Assembly (NCBI RefSeq): GCF_947172395.1
Contig: NC_069106.1
Location: forward strand, 7,440,001-7,504,000
Direction of reading: 5' to 3'
DNA from: Bicyclus anynana
Lineage: Eukaryota > Arthropoda > Insecta > Lepidoptera > Nymphalidae
DNA length: 64,000 nucleotides
A program made the position numbers and the translations under genes. A model generated the notes under the pieces. That model saw only the letters and a list, made by a program, of their open reading frames with translations, did no database searches and was not told where the DNA came from. Below are positions 20,955 through 31,659 of this stretch, in pieces; the first letter of the stretch is position 1; each line of letters starts with the position of its first letter.

Positions 20955-21145
20955 CGGTTTCACCCTGTGTGGTTCCCATTTCCGTAAGAATATGGGGATA
21001 AAATATAGCCTATAGAGCTCGGGAATAGTGTAGCTTCCCAACAGTGAAAGAATTTTTTAAATTGGTTCAGTAGTTCCAGAGCCTATTCAAAACATACAAA
21101 CAAACAAATCTTTCCTGTTTCTATTATTAGTAAAGATAAATTAGG
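20955..21145 (-). mobile_element. Helitron-like copy inside outer element
   Basis: Minus-strand 3' end GGTGAAACCGCGCGGCGTC at the left edge and 5' TTACTAATAATAGAAACAGG on the right. Mirrored at 25258-25448 in the inner copy. Confidence 0.65.
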
Positions 21146-21319
21146 AGTCAGATATAAAACCAATTAGCCCAGTGGGTATGACCCCTGCCTTTGATTATGA
21201 TGGTGTAGGTTCCCAACAGTGATAGAATCTTTCAAATCAGTTCAGTAGTTACAGATCCTATTCAAAACAAACAAACAAATTTTTCCTGTTTATAATATTA
21301 GTATAGATAAATTAGGAGT

Positions 21320-21575
21320 AGGTCAAAATCCATATAGCCCAGTTGATCTGACCTCTGCCTTCTATTCGGAGGGTGTAGGTTCAAATGCTGTCTGAAACAT
21401 GCACCTCCAAATCATTTCAGTTATGTGCATTTTATGAATTTAAATGTATATTACATGTCTCATACGGTGAAGGAAAAACATTGTCTCTACATGTGTGAAG
21501 TCTGCCAATTCACATTGGGCCAGCGTGGTGGACCTTATCCCTCTCATTCTGAGAGGAGACTCATGCTTAACATAC
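21320..21575 (+). mobile_element. SINE-B inside outer element
   Basis: Head ATATAGCCCAGTTGATCTGA, decayed B box GGTTCAAATGC, body to GAGAGGAGACTCATGCTTAA. A second, shorter head-only fragment lies at 21163-21215. Mirrored at 24828-25083. Confidence 0.7.
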
Positions 21576-21705
21576 TCATGATGAAGAATTTAATTAGTTT
21601 GTTTGTTTGTAATCTAACCTATATAAATGTTAGGTATACCTATCTAGTTTTGATTTAGGAAATATATAACCTACATAAATGTAACTAACATAATGTTTAT
21701 TTTCA

Positions 21706-22095
21706 GACTGTAGGTGCAGTCCATCAAGCATTCTATGAAATAACAGAAATGCCAAAAGTCAAGCTGTATTGATGTCACACATAGGTATACATATAAACAA
21801 CCCCGGAGGACCCTATACACAGATTTAAAGAAACCGGCTATCATGGCAGGGAATAGCAGTGATGAGCTCTGAGAATACTGAGAATACTTTGGTTCTTGAA
21901 AATCCGAGTTTTCAGATCACAGTAATTGGAAGACCCACATACCTTGAAAAGTCAGCAGCATTTAATATCAAGGTAGTAGGAGTGAGTGCAGTATGTTGTA
22001 AGGTGGTCACTCACTCTGAAGCCCATAACAATAGAAAATGTATACAAATCTTAATTGAATGAAATTTATTGATTCACATCTTTAATAAAGATAAT
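21706..22095 (+). pseudogene. Exon-like segment captured by the element
   Basis: A TTTATTTTCAG acceptor at 21696-21706 precedes an open stretch reading TVGAVHQAFYEITEMPKVKL then Tyr and TGA (21707-21772). About 300 bases of UTR-like sequence follow and then AATAAAG near 22084. This looks like the last exon and 3' UTR of a host gene carried by the element. I do not recognise the protein. A 67-codon frame at 21859-22062 lies within the same segment and may be chance. A mirror copy lies at 24308-24697. Confidence 0.4.
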
Positions 22096-22539
22096 TATTA
22101 AATGTTTACTTCTGCATTTTTCATTTAAGTCTGGCCCTATAAAAATATACAATAATAACAATAAGTTATATGTAAATTATGTATTTATTGTTGTTATTAA
22201 TTAAACTTTGTATCAAAAGGATATAAGTTTGATTTTAGAATTGCAATAAGTGTGTGTGGTTCATTATTATCAGCCCATTACCAGGCCAAGCTTACCTACT
22301 AAATACATATATAATATTATGTGATCTAAAGCTTTGTGAAATGCAATTTTACCACTATTCCTAAGGATAAGCTACACTTATATTTATTTACTGCACTATA
22401 AATTGTAATTATTTCAGGTAATTATAGGTGGTTTTGAGTAAAATAAACGAATTTCCTCTGACAATATTTTTTTTATTTCAAGTAGGATTCCACATTACAA
22501 AAGTATGAAATATCAAACTACTTATATAGTAAATAGTAT

Positions 22540-22825
22540 GCTTGGGATTTCTCTGCGTGATCGAATCACAAATGAGGAGATCCGCAGACAAACCAAAGTC
22601 ACTGACATAGGTAGCACAGCGAGTCGTGAAGCTGAAGTGGCAATGGGCAGGCCACATAGTTCGAAGAGCCGATGAAATCGCAGTGTTGGTCGAACCCCCA
22701 CTAGGTGGACCGAGGGCATCAAGCGGGTTGCAGGGAGCCGCTGGACGCTGGCGGCTCGAGACCGTTGTGTTTGAAAGTCCATGCAAGACGGCTATGTCCA
22801 GCAGTGGACGTCCATCGGCTGATAA
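22540..22825 (+). mobile_element. RTE-type LINE 3' end inside outer element
   Basis: Frame pieces EEIRRQTKVTDI, LKWQWAGHIVRRADE and SSGRPSADN are visible before ACGTCCATCGGCTGATAAT. Several frameshifts. Mirrored at 23578-23863. Confidence 0.8.
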
Positions 22826-23164
22826 TTTTGATTATGATCATGTTCGTCCACATATCTTCAATATTTTTCTAACAACTCCTTCTTGTCAGAAAGAAACTTT
22901 TTGATAAAATTGATCTATTGTACTCTTGAACGAATTAAATTTTACTATGATAAAAAAAAAACAAAAAGTAAATGAAAATATTAGAAAATAGAAACTCAAT
23001 TATTTTGTAAAATGTCAAAGAATTAACAAAATACGTCTCTCTGTGGTTCTGTCACAGAATTTTCAAAGATCTAATGTAAAATCATAGACAACATTTGCTT
23101 GAAACTCCAGTCACCTAGGGGCTCTCTAGTAGTTTGTTTATGAAATGCAATGAAGGATGATTCA

Positions 23165-25956
23165 CAGTGGAATTCATAGTCGTGAAGTGAACAATCCCCC
23201 ACAAACCAATATTCAGTATTCACCCAGGGGCTGACTACTGAATCATCCTTCATTGCATTTCATAAACAAACTACTAGAGAGCCCCTAGGTGACTGGAGTT
23301 TCAAGCAAATGTTGTCTATGATTTTACATTAGATCTTTGAAAATTCTGTGACAGAACCACAGAGAGACGTATTTTGTTAATTCTTTGACATTTTACAAAA
23401 TAATTGAGTTTCTATTTTCTAATATTTTCATTTACTTTTTGTTTTTTTTTTATCATAGTAAAATTTAATTCGTTCAAGAGTACAATAGATCAATTTTATC
23501 AAAAAGTTTCTTTCTGACAAGAAGGAGTTGTTAGAAAAATATTGAAGATATGTGGACGAACATGATCATAATCAAAATTATCAGCCGATGGACGTCCACT
23601 GCTGGACATAGCCGTCTTGCATGGACTTTCAAACACAACGGTCTCGAGCCGCCAGCGTCCAGCGGCTCCCTGCAACCCGCTTGATGCCCTCGGTCCACCT
23701 AGTGGGGGTTCGACCAACACTGCGATTTCATCGGCTCTTCGAACTATGTGGCCTGCCCATTGCCACTTCAGCTTCACGACTCGCTGTGCTACCTATGTCA
23801 GTGACTTTGGTTTGTCTGCGGATCTCCTCATTTGTGATTCGATCACGCAGAGAAATCCCAAGCATACTATTTACTATATAAGTAGTTTGATATTTCATAC
23901 TTTTGTAATGTGGAATCCTACTTGAAATAAAAAAAATATTGTCAGAGGAAATTCGTTTATTTTACTCAAAACCACCTATAATTACCTGAAATAATTACAA
24001 TTTATAGTGCAGTAAATAAATATAAGTGTAGCTTATCCTTAGGAATAGTGGTAAAATTGCATTTCACAAAGCTTTAGATCACATAATATTATATATGTAT
24101 TTAGTAGGTAAGCTTGGCCTGGTAATGGGCTGATAATAATGAACCACACACACTTATTGCAATTCTAAAATCAAACTTATATCCTTTTGATACAAAGTTT
24201 AATTAATAACAACAATAAATACATAATTTACATATAACTTATTGTTATTATTGTATATTTTTATAGGGCCAGACTTAAATGAAAAATGCAGAAGTAAACA
24301 TTTAATAATTATCTTTATTAAAGATGTGAATCAATAAATTTCATTCAATTAAGATTTGTATACATTTTCTATTGTTATGGGCTTCAGAGTGAGTGACCAC
24401 CTTACAACATACTGCACTCACTCCTACTACCTTGATATTAAATGCTGCTGACTTTTCAAGGTATGTGGGTCTTCCAATTACTGTGATCTGAAAACTCGGA
24501 TTTTCAAGAACCAAAGTATTCTCAGTATTCTCAGAGCTCATCACTGCTATTCCCTGCCATGATAGCCGGTTTCTTTAAATCTGTGTATAGGGTCCTCCGG
24601 GGTTGTTTATATGTATACCTATGTGTGACATCAATACAGCTTGACTTTTGGCATTTCTGTTATTTCATAGAATGCTTGATGGACTGCACCTACAGTCTGA
24701 AAATAAACATTATGTTAGTTACATTTATGTAGGTTATATATTTCCTAAATCAAAACTAGATAGGTATACCTAACATTTATATAGGTTAGATTACAAACAA
24801 ACAAACTAATTAAATTCTTCATCATGAGTATGTTAAGCATGAGTCTCCTCTCAGAATGAGAGGGATAAGGTCCACCACGCTGGCCCAATGTGAATTGGCA
24901 GACTTCACACATGTAGAGACAATGTTTTTCCTTCACCGTATGAGACATGTAATATACATTTAAATTCATAAAATGCACATAACTGAAATGATTTGGAGGT
25001 GCATGTTTCAGACAGCATTTGAACCTACACCCTCCGAATAGAAGGCAGAGGTCAGATCAACTGGGCTATATGGATTTTGACCTACTCCTAATTTATCTAT
25101 ACTAATATTATAAACAGGAAAAATTTGTTTGTTTGTTTTGAATAGGATCTGTAACTACTGAACTGATTTGAAAGATTCTATCACTGTTGGGAACCTACAC
25201 CATCATAATCAAAGGCAGGGGTCATACCCACTGGGCTAATTGGTTTTATATCTGACTCCTAATTTATCTTTACTAATAATAGAAACAGGAAAGATTTGTT
25301 TGTTTGTATGTTTTGAATAGGCTCTGGAACTACTGAACCAATTTAAAAAATTCTTTCACTGTTGGGAAGCTACACTATTCCCGAGCTCTATAGGCTATAT
25401 TTTATCCCCATATTCTTACGGAAATGGGAACCACACAGGGTGAAACCGCGCGGCGTCTTCATGAACAAAAAATTATTGATAATGAACAAAGGTACGTACC
25501 TGATAACATCCCGTTTCATAGAATCGAAGTGCTGCTAGAATGTATAATACTAGCGGTATTGGTATTCCTCTCTTGGTCTTCTGTGTTCATTCTTCATCAA
25601 ACAGAGGCATATTATGCCTAATATGAGAATCTTTCGTACATTCCATATCGCCATAGTATTATACTGGGTTTACGCAATTGCGAATATATATCTTGGGCAC
25701 TGATATAACTCGCTGTTTATAACTTCACTTATAACGATCCGAACGTCCACTTTCTAATAAATAAATCACGAATAACAACAAAAAAAAATGCCAGGGGATG
25801 GTTTGGCTGACAAATATCGGTAATTCAGCAGTCAGCCGCCAGCTCCTGTCAAATGAGGGGTTTCTTTTGTCTATGAAACGCGTAGGGGTTGAATTCGACA
25901 CATAGCGGCTGAATAATCCCCTTAGGGGCCCCCTACTACGACTATGAATTCCACCG
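23165..25956 (-). mobile_element. Inner element copy, reversed
   Basis: Runs from CAGTGGAATTCATAGTCGTG to CGACTATGAATTCCACCG, 2,792 bases, the same length as the reassembled outer copy. It is flanked by TCA at 23162-23164 and 25957-25959. It is the exact reverse of the outer copy wherever compared, so the insertion is recent. Its own RTE, SINE-B, Helitron-like and exon-like segments mirror those listed for the outer copy. Confidence 0.88.
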
Positions 25957-25959
25957 TCA

Positions 25960-26033
25960 GTAGTCAGCCCCTGGGTGAATACTGAATATTGGTTTGTGGG
26001 GGATTGTTCACTTCACGACTATGAATTCCACTG
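25960..26033 (+). mobile_element. Outer element copy, 3' terminal 74 bases
   Basis: Reads GTAGTCAGCCCCTGGGTGAA to CGACTATGAATTCCACTG, then TTA. It completes the outer copy. Its terminal 19 bases match the inverse of the left end except one base. Confidence 0.88.
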
Positions 26034-26036
26034 TTA

Positions 26037-26098
26037 GTCCGCGTCGAATTCACACTTACACACAAACTTTGACATTTTTAATATTAGTGTGATTAATT
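26037..26098 (-). mobile_element. Helitron-like 5' end fragment
   Basis: Minus-strand TCACACTAATATTAAAAATG, AAGTTTGTGTGTAAG and GAATTCGACGCGGAC. Directly abuts the outer element end. Confidence 0.5.
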
Positions 26099-26100
26099 AG

Positions 26101-26629
26101 ATTTTTTTTTTATTGTTTACAAGTTAGCCCTTGACTACAATCTCACCTGATGGTAAGTGATGACGTTTAGATGGAAGCGGGCTAACTTGTTAGGAGGAGG
26201 ATGAAAATCCACACCCCTTTCGGTTTCTACACGGCATCGTACCGGAACGCTAAATCGCTTGGCGGTACGTCTTTGCCGGTAGGGTGGTAACTAGCCACGG
26301 CCGAAGCCTTCCACCAGCCAGACCTGGACCAATTAAGAAAATCTCAATCTGCCCAGCCGGGGATCGAACCCAGGACCTCCGTTTTGTAAATCCACCGCGC
26401 ATACCATCCAACTGGAAAAATATTTGTGTGATGAGCGTTTTCCAGTGTCTGTGTGTATTTATACATTATATAAGTATTTATATGTAGTATATAAATGTAT
26501 ATGAATATTATAATATCAACTATCTTAGCACCCATAACACAAGCTACTCTGTATGCTTACTTTGGGGCTAGATAGTGATGTGTATTGTTTAAGTATATTT
26601 ATATATACCACTGCGCCACGGAGGCCGTC
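26101..26629 (-). mobile_element. SINE-A split by a LINE 3' end
   Basis: Minus-strand copy covering 26611-26629 (head) and 26101-26406 (rest). The interruption at 26407-26604 is bounded by ATACCA duplications at 26401-26406 and 26605-26610. Confidence 0.85.
26407..26604 (+). mobile_element. LINE 3' end nested in SINE-A
   Basis: 198 bases with AAAAATATTTGTGTGATGAG, AGCACCCATAACACAAGCTA and TACTTTGGGGCTAGATAG, a 3' terminus I recognise from lepidopteran Jockey-like LINEs. ATACCA is duplicated at both sides. It is 5'-truncated, with no coding sequence left. Confidence 0.7.
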
Positions 26630-27365
26630 AAAAATTAATTCTTAGTAGATATCCCAATTTACTGCTAATAATATTTTCAAAATCCTATTATTATTTAAAA
26701 TATCATTAATGAAGACGTTTCACGTAGGTAGCGTCCGCCTGGTCAATACTACCTGACAAATAACCAAATTGTCTGCCACCAAATTATTATGCCGCCGAAA
26801 AAACATAAAAATGTACAACACAACACGATTTTGATATTTATTACAATTATAATAAGAGTGTTCCTTTAATAATTGGTTATCAAATAAATGGCAAGAACAA
26901 AATGGTACTATCGTAAGTTATTGTTTTGTGCCATGTTTCCAAATGGTAGGTTATAATTAAAATAAAAATTATTGTGATTGCTTTTAGCAAATTGCAAATT
27001 GGATTTTGAGATGTCTAAATAATAAACTTTGTTGTTTTTTTTCACTAGCCTTTTATTTATGGTTTCAAAACCGTAAAATATGATAATATTAGGGAACGCT
27101 CGTGACGTTTATTTGGAATGCGGTTTTTTATACCATTTCCCCTCGTTTTATAGTTAATAACACAATGGGGATGATGACTAGGTTTGAATATATTGATTTT
27201 TAGGAAACATTCGGGTAAATAAGGTCAATATTAACTAATTAATAAGTAAAACCAATGATTGATTGGATGTTTGTAAAATAAATAAGATCATAAAATTTTA
27301 AAATTGACTAAAATTCTTTTATAGTAATTAGATGAAAATTCATACAGTTTTAGCTTCCTTACTAT
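26630..27365. other. AT-rich spacer
   Basis: No gene and no recognised element. Confidence 0.3.
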
Positions 27366-27720
27366 CCAATGCATAGCTTTAAGCAATGTGTTAAAAAACA
27401 TTTATTTAGTCGAGGTTACTACAACATTGATGAATTCCTTAAAGATAAAAGCGCTTGGAGGCCATTGGATCAGCTTCCACCTTCACACAGGAAATAAAAC
27501 TATAAGAAATTGTAATTGTTATAAATTGTAAATTATAATACTGTATGACTTTTTCAAAAGAGCAACTGTTGAGTTTCTTGCCGGTATCTTCTCAGCAGAA
27601 CCTGCCTTCCGAACCGGTGGTAGAATCTTTACAAATAGTCAACTGACGTGTCAAAAGTGCTTGTAAACTGAGCCTACTTGAAATAAATGATTTTTGATTT
27701 GATTTGATTTGATTTGATTT
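27366..27720 (+). mobile_element. LINE-J 3' end with C-terminal peptide
   Basis: An open frame at 27375-27497 reads KQCVKKHLFSRGYYNIDEFL, then KDKSAWRPLDQLPPSHRK and TAA, the C-terminus of a LINE reverse-transcriptase protein of the CR1/Jockey kind. The UTR follows with GCCTTCCGAACCGGTGG, AAGTGCTTGTAAACTGAG and a (GATTT)n tail at 27690-27720. It is 5'-truncated. Confidence 0.8.
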
Positions 27721-28850
27721 ACATTAAACGAAACATTTTTCAATAGGATTAGGAGCTTTAAACATAAACACACAAATAACAAACATATTTGTAATTTTGT
27801 ATGAACGCCCATACAAATTTAACGATTAATTGATTATGAAACACGGCTAAAACTCACGTGATATTAGGTCGGAGTATGCCCGACTAGTTTCGAACCCATG
27901 CGGGGCCCTTAGTCATGAACTGATTCTTGCATCGCGGCACAATCCAAACTGACAAATTCATAATCAGTTAATATGAAAAACACTCACGATAGTTTAAATT
28001 AATAAAAAAAACTAACGATCATTATGATCAACCACGTCATTAATTCGTGCCATTGTATGGGGCGTACGTACCTACTCGTATTAGACGCATCGCATCAATT
28101 CGATACGATCGTAGTATTCTTTATATAGAAAGTCATACAAGTGCGTCCACTGATCCGCATTGGAAGGCAAAATTCTATAAAAATCGGTTTATTTCGATCC
28201 GTCTGATACTTACGATGCTGATCAATGGACGCCTGCCTTTAACATCAAAAGATGAAACAACCCGTTTACGATCTCTGTCAGTGTCAAGTGTCACCACGTG
28301 ACAGACGACATGACACCACAAGTGTCACTTTACGATCGTGTTAATGATGTTGTCACAATACACAACGATTATCCTTGACAATGTACCCTATCTATATTTG
28401 TTTTTTTTACTCCGATATAATGAAGGTACTTTTTTTTTCTATTGTAAAGTACCAATTTGGTACTTCATAAAATTACGATCCAGCCTACTTATGTGAGTAA
28501 TTAGTAATTTAACTTTAACCTAAACTTATAATATATTAATAATATACTAAGATAATGTCCAATAACTCAATCTTAGTCTTTCACTAACTATTACGTCTTT
28601 AGGTCACTTTGTTCACGTGATCTTCCATGTAGCACTTAACACTACACTATCACTAGTCACTAAACACTAAATTAAATGGTTTGATCCGTTTAAGTCTTTA
28701 ACTCTAACCTAAAGTTAAAGTTTTAAGTCTTCTCACTGTATTCGTAACGTCGAGTAGCTGGATTGCCTTGATGTTTTCGTGATGGTATGAAGGTACTAAT
28801 GTTTTTTTTTTTTAATTTGTACCCAATGTTTTTATAATGTGACCAATATT
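27721..28850. other. Intergenic, partly non-repetitive
   Basis: No gene. 27890-28060 and 28090-28400 show no transposon signature; the latter has TGTCACCACGTGACA and repeated GTGTCAC words. A frame at 28047-28301 lacks any family feature. Confidence 0.3.
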
Positions 28851-28952
28851 CCCATTCCCCTCTAACTAGTCGGGAAATACTGTGCTAGGAGTGGGTACGA
28901 CAATAGACCAACGGGGTGAGGATTGAACCACCACCTCTCGGTGATGGGTCCA
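28851..28952 (-). mobile_element. SINE-C, truncated
   Basis: Inverse of the 545-690 copy: GACTAGTTAGAGGGGAATGG, CCCACTCCTAG, GGTTCAATCCTCACCC and CATCACCGAGAGGTGG match block by block. The head beyond the B box is lost. Confidence 0.65.
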
Positions 28953-28984
28953 ACCAAAACATCAAATATTATTATTAATACACT

Positions 28985-29165
28985 TGCAGACGCCGTGGTT
29001 CCCGTTCCCGTAGGAAAACGGAGATAAAATATAGCCTACAGCACTCAAGGATAGTGTAGCTTCCCAATAGTGAAAGAATTTTTCAAATCGGTTCAGTAAT
29101 TCTAGAGACTATTCAAAACATACAAACAAACAATCAAATTTTTCCTCTTTATACTATTAGTATAG
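28985..29165 (-). mobile_element. Helitron-like element
   Basis: Minus-strand 5' TCTATACTAATAGTATAAAG, middle TAGGCTATATTTTATCTCC and 3' GGAACCACGGCGTCTG. Confidence 0.7.
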
Positions 29166-29320
29166 AAGTATTAATATCTACCTTATCTTACAAACCTTTT
29201 TTTAAATACGAGTATTTGTCAGCCATTGACGATCAAGAATTTGAACCTAAGACGTCTAGCATATTCCACGCAATCTTTAACCACTGATCAATCGGACTGG
29301 TTCAAACGATAAAGCGAACA
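29166..29320. other. Possible tRNA-like SINE remnant
   Basis: On the minus strand, GGTTAAAGATTGCGTGG and TTAGGTTCAAATTCTTG resemble worn A and B boxes. Similar worn boxes lie at 59570-59625. Weak. Confidence 0.25.
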
Positions 29321-29334
29321 AAGCAGTTTAAAAG

Positions 29335-29575
29335 CATATAAAGTATGGCGTTCGTTTAGGAAGGCGTTTATTTCTGAGTTGCACGCAGTGTTAACAGATT
29401 TGTAGCGCGGTCTGCGCGTGGACTAACACTTAACCGACTGAATAAAAAGGGTAATGATTTCGTGCGTATCATCATTTGATAAGGGATGTTAGGCTAATAA
29501 GCGTATTATATGCGGGCTAGTAACAGTAAGCCAGCCAAATGCAAACCTCATCTGCTATTAATTGATTAGTTTTAA
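29335..29575. promoter_or_regulatory. Candidate regulatory block with Tin-, GATA- and homeodomain-type motifs
   Basis: Non-repetitive DNA holding CACTTAA (inverse of the Tinman/Nkx2-5 core TTAAGTG) at 29427-29433, TGATAAGG (GATA type) at 29477-29484, CATCTG at 29549-29554 and ATTAATTGATTAG at 29557-29569. Such combinations occur in heart and mesoderm enhancers, but the motifs are short and function is inferred. Confidence 0.25.
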
Positions 29576-30050
29576 GCTTTGTTTTTGACATTTTGATACT
29601 TCTTGAATTTGTTGAATTTGTGTAGCTGTTTTTAGGGAGCACCATATTTTATTTGTCGATCGCTTAAATGTTTTTCATAAGTGGCTGGACATATTGTCCA
29701 AGATCATTGTGTACTTTGTTTTCTTATAACATGTAAAGAAAGAAAGAAAGAAAAAACATTTATTCCAATAATTGTGCCAAACATTACATCCACAATATTT
29801 ACTTACTAACTTAATTTTATATTTGGCACAACCTTGAAAAAGGATTCAGCTCAGCATGTGTATGGTGCTGCAAGCAAATGTATGGATACAAAGCGCTGAT
29901 TTACAGCTGAAGACCTTGATCCAGGTGACACCACTGTCACCTTCTACACATGTGTACTAGCTATAGGTGTGTCAAATAAAAAAAATGTGTAATGTCGGAT
30001 CGGTATCAGACAGCAGACACCGGTGCGAATTGTCTATCTCTACAACCAAG
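29576..30050. other. Spacer with (GAAA)n and LINE-like tail
   Basis: No gene. (GAAA)n at 29736-29755 is followed by TTTATTCCAATAATTGTGCC. 29880-29960 is repeat-like. Unassigned. Confidence 0.3.
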
Positions 30051-30051
30051 T

Positions 30052-30245
30052 CATTATCAGCCGATGGACGTCCCCTGCTAGACATAGGCCTCTTGCATGG
30101 ACTTCCAAACACAACGGTCTCGAGCCGCCAGCGTCCAGCTCCCTGCAACCCGCTTGATGTCCTCAGTACACCTAGTGGTAGTCGACCAACACTGTGCTTT
30201 CCGGTGCAGGGACCTTTCACCTTGGGACTCCAACGTCTGAATCTG
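30052..30245 (-). mobile_element. RTE-type LINE 3' end, short
   Basis: Minus-strand KHSVGRLPLGVLRTSSGLQG-type frame and the ACGTCCATCGGCTGATAATG end. Several small deletions. Confidence 0.75.
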
Positions 30246-30534
30246 ATTGATCGATTTTGATGCAATGATTTTTCAATAGTTTAGCGTTTGTAAATTATAA
30301 ATAGTTAGGTACATATAGCGCAGACCGCGTAGCACTCTGTATCTTCATGGTGTAAGGAGGCGCCACTTCACTGCTTTTTGTCAAAACGGAAGAGTATTTT
30401 GAGACGTTTCAGCGACGCTGTTAGCGCTTCTTAATAGACGCGACACGACCGGGTTACATGGCCCCATATGTCGGTACTCATATCTACACTTCTATACTAA
30501 TATTCATTATTCCTTGCATTTATTTTCTCTTCTT
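30246..30534. other. Unassigned spacer
   Basis: No gene. 30400-30475 is GC-richer (AGCGACGCTGTTAGCGC). Unknown. Confidence 0.3.
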
Positions 30535-30661
30535 CGATTGGTTGTCTGGAAGAGATCGCTCATTAACGATAAGACCGCCAATTGTAAATTAGTTTTTAAG
30601 TTATTTTCTTGCTTGTTATTATTCTTTTTGGTGTACAATAAAGTATATTTCATTTCATTTC
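30535..30661 (+). mobile_element. LINE 3' end (GGAAGAGATCGCT type)
   Basis: GTCTGGAAGAGATCGCTCAT, GATAAGACCGCC, GTACAATAAAGTATATT and a (CATTT)n tail form the widely dispersed 3' terminus of an insect LINE group. No coding sequence is left. Confidence 0.7.
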
Positions 30662-30664
30662 AAT

Positions 30665-30841
30665 ATTATTAAGAGGTTTGTGGTATTGCAGCGGGTTATC
30701 TCTGGATCTACTAAACCGATTTTGAAAATTCTTTTACCGCTAGAAAGTTACGTTATTTGTGAGTGTTATAGGATATATTTTTTCACCGTATTCTCACGGG
30801 AGCGGTAACTACGCGGGTGGAACTGCGGCGCGTCGGCTAGT
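30665..30841 (+). mobile_element. Helitron-like element
   Basis: CTACTAAACCGATTTTG, CGCTAGAAAGTTACG, a TATTTTTTCACCG block and the end GGCGCGTCGGCTAG|T. Close to the copy at 19233-19412. Confidence 0.7.
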
Positions 30842-31659
30842 TTTAAAAGTATTATATGAACTAAACTGAGGTGTAAGGGGAGGTTAGTAACAGTCAGTCA
30901 CCCATCTGCAGGAAACCTTATGTGCTCGTGGTGCAAATTACCGGAACCTCGTCGTAACCAATACCTAAATGTGTGAATAATGTTTATCTAATTCAAATGA
31001 CTAGACTATAAATACCTAGCAGATCGGTGTCGGATAACAGACACCAGTGCGAATAGTCTCTGCGATGACCAACCCTCATGTCCAGTGTGGTCATTATCGG
31101 ACAGAAGGCTATAATGAATAAACACACTTATTTTACGACATTTTATACCATAGACATTGGCGCGTTCCCATAAAATCAACGCAAAAAGAGAGCCGAATTT
31201 AGCTACTCCACTGAGCGCACAGATGCACAATTTTGTGTATATTTATGTATATACAATACAGTATTTACAGTTCCTGAACACAACCCTAGACATTGTATAC
31301 AATATTAAAGTATTATTTATTTGAATAACTTTCGTTGTTTACCATGCAATTAAATTAAATTAGCCGCTTTTGTGTACCATAATTTCGACGCACTAGTGAA
31401 ACATCTTATTTTAAAATACAGACTTATTTACAAGAGACTTCCATATGTCCAACAGAGGAAATTGAATTGTAGGTAACTAAACTTTAAACTTAAAATAAAC
31501 CAAAACTTAATCATAAAACTTATATTACCAATTACAACAACGTGTGAAATGCATATTAATAAAATAAGTATAGTCCAAATCATTTTATCTCTACAACCAA
31601 CGCATCCATGTAACACCGCCGTTATTTTAAAAAAGCCATAAAAAAGTGAGTAGTTTTAA
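30842..31659. other. Unassigned spacer with a minor repeat
   Basis: No gene. 31020-31075 (GTGTCGGATAACAGACACC) resembles 30000-30030. 31160-31245 resembles 46165-46235 (inverted) and 46735-46810, a three-copy repeat marked by CTGAGCGCACA.ATGCA. Confidence 0.35.

Larger units (their letters stand above)
20447..23164 (+). mobile_element. Outer element copy, 5' part
   Basis: Starts CGGTGGAATTCATAGTCGT, carries an interior with Helitron-like, SINE-B and RTE fragments and an exon-like segment, and is interrupted after GGATGATTCA. Together with 25960-26033 it makes 2,792 bases. No transposase is encoded, so it is non-autonomous. The 3 bp duplication (TTA) fits PIF/Harbinger or CMC superfamilies, but the ends do not decide between them. 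Confidence 0.85.
20447..26033. repeat. 5.6 kb near-perfect palindrome from a self-nested element
   Basis: Position x on the left pairs with 46403 minus x on the right from 20446/25957 to 23164/23239; every segment I compared, including five pairs of identical reading frames, agrees exactly. The centre is a 74-base unpaired spacer (23165-23238), whose reverse complement recurs at 25960-26033. The outer edges show TTA at 20444-20446 and 26034-26036. This fits one 2,792 bp element inserted in reverse orientation into another copy. Confidence 0.92.

Noticed and set aside
22478..23925. Paired 86-102 codon frames on both strands
   Set aside because: They are antisense shadows of the RTE 3' end, duplicated by the palindrome.
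20447..26033. Assembly mirror artefact
   Set aside because: An artefact would not create two different 3 bp duplications (TTA and TCA) at the exact boundaries nor place the inverse of the spacer outside the right arm. Long reads would still be the decisive test.
28047..28301. 84-codon Arg-rich frame
   Set aside because: No family features; unsupported.
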